NCBI RefSeq assembly: GCF_000283155.1
Contig: NW_004454166.1
Span: forward strand, 17,461,352-17,525,351
Direction: 5' to 3'
Origin: Ceratotherium simum simum
Taxonomy: Eukaryota; Chordata; Mammalia; Perissodactyla; Rhinocerotidae
DNA: 64,000 bases
A model generated the notes under the pieces. That model ran no database searches, was not told the DNA's origin, and worked only from the letters and a program-made list of their open reading frames with translations. The first letter of the stretch is position 1, and each line of letters starts with the position of its first letter. Shown in pieces: positions 22,653-34,842 of the stretch. The translations under genes were made by a program, and so were the position numbers.

Positions 22653-24019
22653 AGAATCTGTTGGTTACGTCTTCTCAGTATCCTGTACACATTCCCTTTG
22701 ATTAATGGGGCTGTACTTGGTCCCTCACACCCTCCACCCCGGCCATGTGTCCCAGGCCTAGCTAGTCAGACTATCCTAAACTTCTGGCAACAGAAATTGG
22801 TTTCAGGCAAGGACATGTGACACAGTCAGATCAGGGTCCTCCCTGGCCTTCTTGGTTGGCGCCAGCAATACGACCTCTCTTTTCTGGGTTGCTAAGCTGC
22901 TAGGATGTTTGTTTAAGGCTGCCAGAGGCTCTTTTACTTGCCACAAGGAGAGAGCCTGACTGAAGGATGGGAAGATGAGAGGTGCGAGAAGGGAAAAAGG
23001 AAAAGAGAGAAAGAGGAGAAGGAAGATCGACACTTGGAAACATAATTTAAGCCCCCAGTGTGGGAAGTCAGTTGAACTCTTGGACTCCCCAAGTACATGA
23101 GCCAATGAATTCCTGTTCTCTGACTTAAGACAGCTTGAGTTATGTTTCTTGTACTTGTAACCAAGAGAATCTTGTCAGTGCAGAGTGAAGGAGTGAATTA
23201 ATGAGTGAATGCATGACTGAATGAATGAATGAGCTCCATAAATATCAAACTAGTCAGTGTTTTTTCCTCCCTTGAGAGCTAGACATGCAAATATAAGGAT
23301 TTAATTAGATGCTCCTGGTTTCCACTGGGGCCTGATTGCTTCTATCATGCCGGTGTTGACTCTAACTCTTGAAATGTAAATGAAAAGTGAAAAGGAGAAC
23401 ACAGCCCACTAAAATTAATGAATTTCTGGGACAGGCATTTGACGCTGGCTGCAGAGTCCAGACTCTAGGAGTTATTATAAGAGGAGGACTGAAACTAAAC
23501 CAATAAAATTTAAAATCCCCCCCAAGGCTTCTTTCCCACCCTTCTACTTCCATTCAAGCCAAAGGAGTGAGAGCAGGCAGACATGCAAATCTGACTACAC
23601 ATACATATCCTCCCACCTCCCCTCCCCCCATCTTCCAGAACTTTCTCTCCATCCAGAACTTTTCAAGGGCTCTTCAATGATTGACAACAAGCACAGCCTG
23701 AGGGTTCATGGAAGGCTTCCCAGGTGAGGTGATACCTGAGCTGCGTCTTGTGGACTGGGAAGGATCCAGGTCCAGAAAAGTGGAGAGGTCTTCACAGCTG
23801 TGGAAACGGCACAAGTAAAGCCACCAAATGATAAGTTCTGGGCAAGTATAGCAGTGGGAATGGCCAGAGATGAGGCTGGAGAAGTTGCAGAGGCCAGTTC
23901 ATAAAATTCCTCGTAAATCCAGAATTTGTCCGTTTCCTTAATTGTCTAAGTGTAATTTCCAGACTTTGGTGTTTCTCTAATTGTTCTGCGTGGAACATGA
24001 ACAAGAGCTCATGGGTTGC
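22653..24019. other. intergenic, no gene seen
   Basis: Low-copy sequence. 23260-23560 is AT-rich with ATGCAAAT (octamer-like), TTTAATTAGATG and TTAATGAATTTC, and no obvious repeat; it might be a conserved non-coding element. 23680-23900 is reverse L2-like. Confidence 0.4.
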
Positions 24020-24270
24020 TTTTTTTTTTGATGAGGAAGCTTGGCCCTGAGCTAACATCTGTTGCCAATCTTTCTCTTTTTGCTGAGGAAGATTGGCCCT
24101 GGGCTAACATCTGTGCCCATCTTCCTCCATCTTTTTGTATGTGGGACGCCACCACAGCACGCCTTGATGAGCAGTACATTGGTCTGTGCCTGGGATTTGA
24201 ACCTGTGAACCCTGGGCCACAGAAGTGGAGCGCGCAAACTTAACTGCTATGCCACTGGGCTGGCCACTCC
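24020..24270 (-). mobile_element. ERE SINE
   Basis: Reverse ERE, older and more diverged than most here. An imperfect duplication (GGGTTGCTTTT against GGGGTGCTTTT) flanks it. It sits in a decayed MER5-like element continuing to about 24410. Confidence 0.9.
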
Positions 24271-24424
24271 TGGGGTGCTTTTAAACAATATCAGTCACAG
24301 GCCCCCACTGCAGGTCCACTGAGGAGAGAATCTGTTGCGGTAGGGTTCCCACTCTGAATTTGTATCAAGTGCCCCAGTGATTTAGACCTCACTAAAGTTT
24401 GCAAACTGCTCCTCTAGTTGGTGG

Positions 24425-26272
24425 GAGAGTGTATCAGTTAAGACTGAGTCTGACTTCAGTGAGAGAAACGAAGCTGCAATCACTTAACCAAATAGAGATT
24501 TATTTTCCTCGTGTAATACGTCTGGAGGTAGACAGTCCTTGGTTACAGTGGCTGGTCCAGGAAGTCATCAAGAAAACAGGCTCCTTCTAGCTTCCTGCTC
24601 TACCAACCCTAATGTATGACTTTCATCTTCCTGGTGTCAGGATGACTCCTCCTCCTCCGGACATCAATCTGTGTGTCAGACAGAAAGAGAGAAGAGAAAA
24701 AGATGCTTTGCACCTGTTGAATCCATCTCTTTTTATCAGGAAAACCATGGCTTCTCTAGAAGCTCCACTCCATGGACTTCTGCTTACATCTCCTTGACCA
24801 GAACCCGGTCACAAAGCTTCAAGAGAGTCTAGAAAGTGAGAATTTTAACTGAGCACATTGCTACCACAAGAAAATTTGGGATCTGCCAGAAAAGAAGGTG
24901 AGATTGGACATAAGGTTGGTAGGAAGGAGGTTGCATAGGGAGCCATGGAAGGCTTTTCAGCAGGGTAGACCTGTGGGTGGCTGTCAGTCATCCTCACTAT
25001 GGAGCGGAGAATGGGTTGACAGTGGACAGGGCAGAAGCAGAGGGCCCAGGGGAGGCAGCCCAACCCGTGAAAGATGAGGATGATCTGCACAAGGCCGTGG
25101 CTGTGTGGATGGACTCAGGGACTATTTAGCAGATAAAATTAACAACACTTGATGGATTGTACGGGATCAGAATTGGGGAATGGGCAGGATGAAAAGGAGA
25201 AAAGGGAAGCATCAAGGATGTCAGTACGATTTCTGGCTTTGATCCCCAGAAGGATGATGCCATCCATAAATGAGTTTGCAGCCACAGAGAGAGAAACACG
25301 TAGTTTGGAACAAGCTGTGTTATCCAGAAATTTGAAATCTTTGCATCTCAGATGGGAGTTCAAACTCCAGGGGTGAATGTGATTGTCAAGGAGCATAAAG
25401 TAAGAAAAGCAGTGGACCACAGAGCTTCTGTACCCTACACTGAGGCTGCTCAGGCCTCCAGACGGAAGTAGAACCATTTTGAATTTTCCTTGAAACCTTT
25501 GGCCTGCAGAGGGTAGAAGCAGAATGTTCCAGTTTCCAAAGCCACACCCTCTCTTTGGTCCAGGGAGCCACCAAGTGGCTGCCACTCCCTCTGGGAAACC
25601 ATGTAAGATCTTGTCCTTCTCTGGACTGAAAAAGCAATTAATAATAAAAACTAATACTGACCGCATGCTGACTTGGAGCAAGGTACTAGCAATCTACGTA
25701 TTTCACCTCCTTAAATTCACACAACTGCTCGCTTACCCCATTACACAAATGGAGAAACCAAGGCTCAGGAAATAAAATGACTTTCCCAAAGACATACAGC
25801 TAGTCAAGGGCAAAACCAGTAGGTGAACCCAAGTCTGACTCCAAAGTTCTAAATCTCAACCGCTATGCAATACAACTTCTTGGCCCTAAGCATTTTCTAC
25901 CATGAGTTCCAATTATTTATGTCTGCGTCCTACATCCTCTATTGAACTGCAGCCCTCTGAGAATAGAAGGTTATTTTAGATCTTTTCTTCATAACTGTTG
26001 CATAAAAGAATTAATGCAAGTTTCAAATTATGGTCCTGGGTTTAAGTGCAGACATGCTCCCTGAATGTCACGGATTCTTTTATACCCCATCGACCCGAAT
26101 ACACCCTTCAGGACCGGATTCAGTTCTTTTTAGTGTATAGATATTTGTGAAAATTCTGTGATTATCTTGCTTTCCGAGATGAAAAAAGGGGCAAATGCCA
26201 GTTTGTTAATTAACTGCAAGTACCATCATGAGACACCAGTAGACCAACTGGTCACTGTTGATTCAAGCATAA
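24425..26272. other. intergenic, no gene seen
   Basis: 24425-24830 is LTR- or MER-like (GTGTATCAGTTAAGACTGAG; AAATAGAGATTTATTTTCC), family not assigned. 24850-25090 is weakly L2-like. 25655-25885 is reverse MIR (AAATGGAGAAACCAAGGCTC). The 180-codon minus-strand open frame at 25139-25681 matches nothing I know, has no splice context and overlaps the MIR edge. Confidence 0.45.
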
Positions 26273-26286
26273 GAATTTTAGTTCTT

Positions 26287-26532
26287 TTTTTTTTTTGTGA
26301 GGAAGATTGGCCCTGAGCTAACACCTGTCACCAGTCTTCCTCTTTTTGCTTGAGGAAGATTGTCCCTGAGCTAACATCTGTGCCAATCTTCCTCTACTTT
26401 TGTATGTGGGATGCCGCCACAGCATGGCTTGATGAGTGGTATGCAGGTCCGTGCCTAGGATCCAAACCCACGAACCCCGGGCTGCTGAAGTGGAGCGAGC
26501 GAACTTAACCACTACGCCACTGGGCCAGCCCT
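26287..26532 (-). mobile_element. ERE SINE with 14-bp target-site duplication
   Basis: Reverse ERE between exact copies of GAATTTTAGTTCTT at 26273-26286 and 26533-26546. Confidence 0.95.
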
Positions 26533-26546
26533 GAATTTTAGTTCTT

Positions 26547-27080
26547 AATGACAATAAAACTGCTTTTCTTAAACAAGATAAAGCAGTTGAATAAGTACAA
26601 ATTGCTCCTGCTTCTAAAGAGAGTGTGTGGGGCATTAATAAGCCCCTAAGACGTAAGTCTCTGCACCACTTGGGCAGGATGGAACCATGGGAGCAGACCC
26701 CATTTCTGATGATTGAAGCAGGCAGGAAGGGAGAGGTCTTATAAGAAGACTGAAATGTAGACTTTGTCTGAGGCTGCCATGGAGCACTTCCTACTTGTCA
26801 AGGTGACACACTGACCTGCCTCAAACTGCTGGCTTTCCTCAGTCTTCCAGGAGGACCTGGGCAGGTGTCTGGTCCATGGAGAGTTATGAACATCACCTTT
26901 GATGCCAACCACATCAACACTGAAGGAGGCTGCCTGAAGGCCAGAAATTAAGGGGATTGAGGGGCTGGGCCACTATCTCCTTTTTTTCAACTGCATATCC
27001 CAAATAGGTTTCTTTCCCTTTTTTAAGAGCTAAGTTCTCTATCCCATTGGCCCATATGGTTAGCCTAGGAACGATTGCAA
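26547..27080. other. intergenic, no gene or clear repeat
   Basis: Unique-looking sequence; short open frames only. Confidence 0.5.
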
Positions 27081-27282
27081 TACAGTCGTGTCGCACAACG
27101 ACGTTTTGGTCAATGACAGATCGCATATACGACAGTGGTCCCATAAGGTTAGTACCTATAGCCTGGGTGTGTAGTAGGCTGTACCATCTAGGTAAGTACA
27201 CTCCATGATTGCACAACAATGAAATCGCAGAATGCCACATTTCTCAGAATGTATCCCCATTGGTAAGCAACACGTGACTGTA
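27081..27282. mobile_element. Tigger/mariner-type MITE
   Basis: Terminal inverted repeats: TACAGTCGTGTCGCACAACG at the left, and TACAGTCACGTGTTGCTTAC on the reverse strand at the right. TA dinucleotides lie at both ends, as expected for TcMar transposons. About 200 bp and non-coding. Confidence 0.75.
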
Positions 27283-28190
27283 GACTCTTTCTTTCCTGTC
27301 CTGAATTCCTCTAGCTCACTCAGAGCCTGAACTCCAGTCTTATATGAATTAAACTCTGGTTTGCCCTTCAGAATACCCTTGTTACATTAATTTAGGGGGC
27401 ATAATAAATCTGGAGTGAAATATGTTTGCTGCAAATGCTCATTTGCTCCACGAGAATGTCAATTAGGTCTCTGAGGCATACAAATTATGACTGTTAAAGA
27501 TCTCAAAGGTCATCCTTAGCGGGCTCCAAAGTAAGAGGATGAGTGGTATCTGCTAGAGAGGTCTGGGATAGAGAAGTAAAGGTACAAACATTTAATACCA
27601 AGGAAGTGCCAGCTACTGTGCTTGGGACTGAAAGCTCAGGAGGTTCACAGATTTCAGAAACCTACCCATAGATCCTGATAATAATAATAATAACAATAAC
27701 AATAGTAGCTTCTATGTATTGAGTAATTACCATGTATTAGATACAAGTATTAATGCATTTAATCCTTGCAACAGCTCTATGACGTGGATACTATTATTAT
27801 TCTCATTTTATAGGTGAGGAAATTGAGTAATAGAGCATTTAAATATCTTTCCTGCCTTCTACTTTTGGCCAAACAGGAGAAACAGGGATTGGATTTACTC
27901 TGCTTCCGGAGACGATTGAAAAACCAAACAGCCCTCAAGATGTTGGATATTGGTCAATGAAGAATAGTGATCCCCAAGAGATGGGAGACAAGGGAGGTGA
28001 GCCTTACGCATGCTCCAGCTTACTGCCTGGAGGAGGTGTCCAGTCCACAGCACAGATGGGGGGATCCAGGCAGAGCCCAGAAGACTCCCTGAGTTGAGGA
28101 TACAGAACTGGGCATCCAAGGAAGTCTAGGTGGCTGGAGTTTGTAGGGCAGGGTACCAGAGAGGAGAGAGCTTGACAGAGAGAGAACTCT
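27283..28190. other. intergenic with a reverse MIR
   Basis: 27330-27530 is unique-looking and AT-rich. 27690-27860 is a reverse MIR (TTTTATAGGTGAGGAAATTG). 27870-28190 shows nothing recognisable. Confidence 0.5.
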
Positions 28191-28199
28191 GGAGCTCTG

Positions 28200-29575
28200 C
28201 AGAGGGTCAGTCACAAGTGTTCAGTTTACTGATAAGTCCATGTGTCACCAACACCGGAGAAAGCACCACCCAAAAGAATTAGAGGGAACATTACTGAGAG
28301 TTCACACAAGACTGGGAATAATGTCTGTTCCCAACAGCCAGAGTGAAAAACTCTCATAATTTGTGGGGCATCTGTAAAAGGACTAAGGAGGGTCCTGCCT
28401 TGTAAGTGGAGAAAATTGACATTAGACTAAATACTGCTCGGGTCATGCCTAAAAAAACCTAAAAGAACGTCGTGAAAGGATCACATCACTCCAAATAACT
28501 GAACCACATGCCAAACAGCTCCAAAATATATTTTAGAAATATTTAACTATGACCCGGCCAGATAAAATGTTTACATGGATGGGCTGAATGTGTAAAAAGC
28601 TAAAAATCTATACATTCTATGATTTCTGGTTATAAATGTACTAAATTGAAATAGTCTCTATTCAAATTTATTTGTTTGTTTATTTAATACAACAATGTCC
28701 AGCACACAACAGGTAAAATTTACAACATCAGGCATCCAATAAAAAATGACTAGGCATGCAAAAGCCACAAAATAGGGAGAAAAATCAATCGAACCTGACC
28801 CAGAAATGAACAGATGATAGAATTAGTAGATAAGGACATTAAAACAGTCATTATAACTTTATTTCACATGTTCTAGAAGCTAGAGGAAAGGTTAGACGTG
28901 TTAAGTAGACACAAGGAAGATATTTAAAAAGACAAAACATGCAAACTGAAGTTCTAGAGATGAAGACTACAATGTCAGAGATAAAAACACATGGGATGTG
29001 GGGCCGGCCCGGTGGCGTAGTGGTTAAGTTTGCACGCTCTGCTTCGGCCGCCCGGGGTTTGCAGATTTAGATCCGGGTGCAGACCTATGCACTGCTTGTC
29101 AAGCCATGCTGTGGTGGCGTCCCACATATAAAGTAGAGGAAGATGGGCACAGATGATAGCCCAGGGCCTATCTTCCTCAGCAAAAGGAGGAGAATTGGCA
29201 ACAGATGTTAGCTCAGGGCTAATCTTTCTCACCATAAAAAAAAGAAAATCAGATGAGATTCAGGTCAGGTTAGACAGGAGAGAAGATTAGTGAACTTGAT
29301 GACTTGGCAATAGAAACTATCCAAAACTAAGCGAAGAAAACACTAACTAATCTGTTATGACAGAAAGCAGATCAGCGGTTTTCTGGGAATCAGCGTGAAG
29401 TTGGCGGGGGGCAAGGAAACTTTAGGGGGTGATGGATGTATTCCTTATCTTGGTTGTGATGACGGTTTCACATGTGTTTACACAAGTCAAAACCTATAAA
29501 ATTGTACACTCTGAACATGTGTGGTTTATTTTATGTCAATCATACCTCCATAAGCCTGTTACAAAACAAGTTTCC
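28200..29575 (+). repeat. HAL1/L1M-type LINE relic split by an ERE
   Basis: The left part carries degraded L1 ORF1-like sequence (CAGAAATGAACAGATGATAG, TAGAGATGAAGACTACAATG). After the ERE the match continues (AGATTAGTGAACTTGATGAC). The 3' end has TGATGGATGTATTCCTTATC and AAAATTGTACACTCTGAACA. ORF1-like sequence followed quickly by a 3' end without ORF2 suggests a half-L1 (HAL1). Confidence 0.55.
28999..29244 (+). mobile_element. ERE SINE
   Basis: Head GGGGCCGGCCCGGTGGCGTAG, body ending CTAATCTTTCTCACC and an A-rich tail. It lies inside the LINE relic; no clear duplication is visible. Confidence 0.92.
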
Positions 29576-30546
29576 AAAGGTCGTACAGCTAATAAATTGC
29601 AGTCTGGTTCCAGATGCTAAACACTTAAGTGCGACTTTATACTGCCAGGTAGATGTGATTATTCTCATTTTACAGATGAAAGGGGGAGAATCAGAGATGA
29701 TGTGACTTCTGCAAGCTCACACATCTGGTAAGTGGCAGAATTTACACCCTTGTCTGTTTTACTCCAAATCAAGTGCTCTTCCCATCCCACTGGCTAAGTT
29801 CTTGCTGTTTATTGGAAGTTTGTTGACACCATGCACCACAGCCCTGCTCTCCTACAGGACTCGGTCACCCCCTCCTCACTCCACGCCTCTTCCTCCAGAC
29901 GCAAAGTCCACCCTGGACCCCCAGTGCTCACCCAGGGATCTTACCCAGCTGCTTACCTTCTATACCTGGAAACATGGGAACAAACCAACTTGTAAATGCC
30001 CAGAAGAGAACACGGCTCTGAGTAATTGCCAATGCATCTTTGTGAACGCGAGAGCTCGCCGGGCACTTGGAAAGCAGCCCCTGCCTGTTTTCAAGAAATA
30101 GGCCTTCTGAACTGAGACAAAGACAGCAGCGTGCAGGCAGCACTTAGCATCTAGAGAGCCCTTTCTCCTCTCTCGTCTCTTTACAACAACTCAGGGAGCT
30201 CAGTCTTCCCTTTCCTCTTCCCTCCTCTTTGTAGATGAGGCAACTTATGCTGAAATCGGTTATGAGGCGTGACAAAACATAAACAGCTAAGCCTGCATTC
30301 AAACTCAAACCTGTTGGGGGAGGGGAGTTGCTTTGAATTCTAGATCTCATTTAGGTCGTGGCAGAGAGAACATCTGACCACTTTTTTTCAATATAAGCAC
30401 AAACTTTGTACAGTCAGAGCTGCTAAAAAACAAAACAAACCACAACCACCTGGGTTCCTGGAGCGGGAGGGGGCTTTCTATTACAAGAGGAGTTGCAGGG
30501 GAGGCCAGATGGCTGCTATCAAGACCCCTGCATGAGATGGGGGCCG
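29576..30546. other. intergenic, MIR then low-copy
   Basis: 29600-29790 is a reverse MIR (TTACAGATGAAAGGGGGAG). 29800-30360 is low-copy with no recognised gene. Confidence 0.5.
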
Positions 30547-30561
30547 GCCCTGACAATTTCT

Positions 30562-30950
30562 TTCTTTTTTTTGGTGAGGAAGATTTGCCCTGAGCTAACA
30601 TCCATTGCCAATCTTCCTCTTTTCGCTGAGGAAGATTGTCCCTGAGCTAACATCTGTGACCATCCTCCTCTATTTTGTATATGGGACGCCGCCACAGCAT
30701 GGCTTGATGAGCCATGCATAGGTCTGCACCTGGAGTCTGAACCTGCAAACCCTGGGCCACAGGAGCAGAGCACATGAACTTAACCACTACGCTACCAGGC
30801 TGGCCCCCTGTTTTTTTTTAAACGTGAGCCACTGCCACAGCATGGCCACTGACAGATGAGTGGTGTGGTTGTACGCCCAGAGAACTGAACCCAGGCCGCC
30901 GAAGTGGAGCACGCCAAACTTTAACCACTAGGCCATCAGGGCTGGCCCCA
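30562..30950 (-). mobile_element. dimeric ERE inside one target-site duplication
   Basis: GCCCTGACAATTTCT occurs exactly at 30547-30561 and 30951-30965. Between lie a full reverse ERE (about 30562-30806) and, joined by an A/T-rich linker, the head half of a second reverse ERE (about 30808-30950). On the minus strand the order is truncated ERE, A-rich linker, complete ERE, tail. Confidence 0.85.
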
Positions 30951-30965
30951 GCCCTGACAATTTCT

Positions 30966-31670
30966 GAGGCCCCTTCCTGATCCGGTGGTCTCTGAGTAAA
31001 AGGGGTGCTAAGCTCATGCTTAGAACACTAGTGCTATACTATGTGAGCTTAGTGGTGCAAGGGGCTCTCTGCCCTGTCTCCTGCTCTGTCCCCTGTCCTG
31101 ACTAATTCAGCATATCTCCCCCACTGGACTGTCTCTATGTGTCTGGGGCAAAGCTTTATTAACTATGTAATGTTGCTTTTGTTATAAATGAGAAAAGATG
31201 CTGCTCCATATTGCCTGTCGGATGGAACATTGAGTGGTTATGAGATGCAGAGCAGAGCAGGGCACGTGTCACCCAGCACTCCAAGGACACGTTTAATGTG
31301 AATCTGAATTTTGTGACCTACCACCGTTGTGATATAAAACATATTAATTAAGCTTTCATTCTGTGTGCCAATTTTGAAATAATACAAATGCCCCTAAATT
31401 GAAAAAAAATGCATTGTGAAAAGAATGATTTCCAAACTGGAAAGGGGCTGGGATGAATCGGATTCTGGGTTTATGCTATGATTCGTAGATGTACCTCTTT
31501 AGGAGGTAAACTAAAGTACCCATTTTCCACGGTCAGGATCTGTCTGGGATCATGTAAGATCTTCAGAAACCACGTCCCTTGCATTGCCGTAGTAAGAGGT
31601 AAGAGGCAAAGGCAACATCAAGCCCACTCCAATGAGGCTATCTTTTCTGGAACATGGGAAAGCTTGGCCT
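30966..31670. other. intergenic, no gene seen
   Basis: Low-copy. 31310-31390 is AT-rich (ATATTAATTAAGC) and possibly conserved non-coding, but nothing diagnostic is visible. Confidence 0.4.
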
Positions 31671-31676
31671 CCAGGG

Positions 31677-32241
31677 CAGCACGGCCCAATAGAAATATAA
31701 TGTGAGCTACATATGTATTTTAACTTTTCTAGTAGCCATGTTAGGAGATATTAAAGGACTGGCCCGATGGCATAGTGGTTAAGATCGTGTGCTCTGCTTT
31801 GGCGGCCCAGTGATCGCAGGTTCAGATCCCGGGCACAGACCTGTGCACCGCTTATCAAGCCATGCTGTGGTGACGTCCCATATATGAAATAGAGGAAGAT
31901 GGGCACAGATGTTAGCTCAGCAAAAAGAGGAAGATTGGCAATGGATGTCAGCTCAGGGCCAATATCCCTCACCAGAAAAAAAAAAAAAGACGTTTATAAA
32001 AAACAGGTAAAGTTAATTTTAATAATATATTTTATTTAACCCAATATAACCAGAATGTCATTTCAACATGTAATCAATAGAAAAAATTATTTTTGAGATA
32101 TTTTACATTCTTTCTTTTGTACTAAATTTTCAAAATCCTGTGTGTATTTTACATTTGTAGCGCATCTCAATTCAGAACGGCCACATTTCAAGTGCTCAGT
32201 AGCCACATGTGCCCGGTGGCTACTGTATTGGAGAACGCAGG
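31677..32241 (+). mobile_element. hAT-like non-autonomous DNA transposon, split by an ERE
   Basis: The left end CAGCACGGCCCAATAGAAAT and right end CTGTATTGGAGAACGCAG form decayed inverted termini. The inner sequence (TTAATTTTAATAATATATTT, GTAATCAATAG, GCCACATTTCAAGTGCTCAG) matches a second copy at 48913-50236. Confidence 0.7.
31756..31990 (+). mobile_element. ERE SINE with internal deletion
   Basis: Forward ERE. The first GTTAGCTCAG is followed directly by CAAAAAGAGG, so the usual GGGCCAGTCTTCCTCAG segment is missing. Confidence 0.88.
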
Positions 32242-34480
32242 GCTAGAATATCTAGGGAGCGTGGTCAGGGCACTAAAGATGTTGACTTGGTGAGGGGCAC
32301 AGTCGCGGGGGTGGTTCATTCCAGGAAACAGTGTGATAACCGACTCCTTTAATGATGCTCTGACATGTTCCCCACACTGACAGCCATTGTATGGTAATTA
32401 CTTCTCCTGTTTTCTTACTGTTTTAAGTCTTAATCCTTCCGACTGGCCTGCCTCAAACTCCAGTAGACAAAAGCATCTTCTCACACAAGAAGACTGAGAA
32501 CCACCGAGTATAATATTGGACAAGTCACAAGTCAGTTAATTACTTTTTCCAAGAAACTCCTCATTTATAGAATGCTGATAAACTGGAACACCAAGAGGAT
32601 ACATGAGACAGCTGATGTGAGTGGTATAATTTCACTTTTATTATGAATGGTTAAAATTATATTCCTTGGCTATATTACTGTGTGTATGTTTGTGTATAAT
32701 TTTATATTTCATCCTACCGTTTGAACTTAAAGCAAGCAAAAACAAACCTAAAGAATAAACAAACAAAAAAATCCGCAAATGAACTACATGGATTTGTTCA
32801 ACCTCCAACAAACCAAAGCCAAATATTTTTTTAAAGTTTAACTGAGAATTGAACCCATCTCCCAAAAACGACAACAACAATAAAACAGACGGAAGACCCA
32901 GTAAGTCATTTCTAACTCGCCTGATGTTTTTTTTGTCCCTCCTTTCTGGACCCCAGTCACAGACCCCAGTCCAGGTTCTCTATACCCATCACAGGGCTCC
33001 TGTAAAGCATGAAAAACCAATACATGTGGCTCTGGGGGAGGACTGGAGGCATCAGCCAAATTATCACTATTTTCTTACGACATGGATGCAGATGCAACAG
33101 AGCTTGTTTGTTTATTTTATAAAATGTGCAGAAAGGAATCATTTCAGAGGAACTTCCAAGCTGCCAGAACAGGGCAGTCTGTCCCCAGTCAATTATCACA
33201 ACATATCCAGGTACCCTGATTAAGAACTTCCTTAAAAAATAAATTACCCTGAGTGAGAAGCCATTCGGCAGCCTGTTACACTCTGGCCTGCTCAGAATCA
33301 GATCATTTTCCCTCCACTTGAATGATAGGTTATTACTATGTATCTGGGAAAAGATACTGAACGTGGGTGTCAGACAATATTTCACTCAATGCAATTTAAT
33401 GAAGAGCAATCAGAAAAGATATACTCAATCTCCTTTGCTTAAACAACCAACGGCACATCCAAGTACTAAAAGTCCGAAACGACTACTCTATGGCGCTCCA
33501 GCGGAAAATTTCATGGGCTTGGGAGTGGGGCAGACCTGGTTCATATCCTAATTTTGCTCCTTACACTGTATTTTCATTTTCCCATCAGTAAAATAAAGTT
33601 AATCATGGCTGCCCAATAAGAGATAAAATAAGGTCATATAAGTAACTTCTTGGCACATAGAAAGTGCTCGGTAAATACTTCCCCTTTCCAGTTGCCAAGC
33701 CAGATTTCCCCAACCCCAAATGATCTTTTAAGTAATTGCTGGGCATTTTCCAACTGGGACAGCAGATGATGAACTTCCTGACCCCATATAAATCATAACC
33801 AACTTTATTACAGCAACCCTAGAAATGCTTCCCTCAGGCTGGTGCCACCATCAAACCAAACCACCATCAAACTAGAGGATTTTCTGCTCTTGCCCCTAAA
33901 TTAGCGGTAAGATATTATCAGCTCCTGTGACCGTAATGTCAGGCTGTTCTTAGAGGCAGAGCGATCAATCAGAAAATAATGAGGACTTAATGAGACCTGT
34001 ATGTGAAGATGTGTGTGTATTACTGATTAACTCCTTGGGAAAAAAAAATCTAGCAGTAGAATAGTTGGTTACCGGAGTCTGCACATTTAAAAGACTATTA
34101 GAACATACTGTAAAAATGAGCTCAGGAATATGCCACCAGGAATGGATGAAAGTGCTCCATTCCTCATAACCTCATTAAAACCAAATATTCTCATGTTTCA
34201 TGTTGACTAATATGAAACATGAAATGGTATAATGTTTAATTTGTAAGATTTGCTGGACATTTTTTCCGTCTGTTTATTGGCCAGTTGTGTTTATTCTTTT
34301 TTGTTCCATGCTCTCAGCCTAATGTTCTTTGGAGGTTCAGTTTTTCCTTATTGGTTTATAAAAGATCTTTCTAATATAGATATATTAACTCTTTATTACA
34401 TATCTAACAACTGTTTAGTTTTTCACCCCAGTGTGTTATTTGACTTTTAAGCTTTATTATGCTGTTAAGGTTTATTTTCA
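32242..34480. other. intergenic, no gene seen
   Basis: Low-copy sequence with a forward MIR at 33500-33690 (GGCAGACCTGGTTCATATCC). 33880-34030 looks unique and AT-rich. 34230-34470 resembles reverse L1 sequence. No recognised protein in the short open frames, including the 142-codon minus frame at 32957-33385. Confidence 0.45.
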
Positions 34481-34590
34481 AAATTGTCTAAAAAGTAATG
34501 AGCAATCATTTATGCATCCAATAAATATTTGCTGAATGCCAGCTATATGCCAGGCTTGGTGCCAGGCATTGGCATTAGAAGAGAAAAAGG

Positions 34591-34842
34591 GGGCTGGCCT
34601 GACGGTGTAGTGGTTAAGTTTGCACACTCCACTTCGGCATCCAAACCCGAGTTTGGATCCCGGGTGTGGACCCATGCACCACTTATCAAGCCACGCTGTG
34701 GCAGGCATCCCACATATAAAGTAGAGGAAGATGGACATGGATTGGCCCAGGGCCAATATTCCTCAGCAAAGAGAGGAAGATTGGCAACAGATGTCAGCTC
34801 AGGGCTAATCTTCCTCACCAAAAAAAAAAAAAAAAAAAGAAT
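34591..34842 (+). mobile_element. ERE SINE
   Basis: Forward ERE flanked by AGAAGAGAAAAAGG (34577) and AGAAGAGACAAAGG (34844), a one-mismatch duplication. It sits in an L2 3' end (AATAAATATTTGCTGAATG at 34521). Confidence 0.92.

Noticed and set aside
22196..22820. Repetitive open frames over the GGAT array (DGWM or HPSI repeats)
   Set aside because: These are frames of a tetranucleotide satellite that also cross an N gap; not genes.
34250..34450. 66-codon hydrophobic open frame
   Set aside because: It lies in AT-rich sequence resembling reverse L1; no start context or family match.
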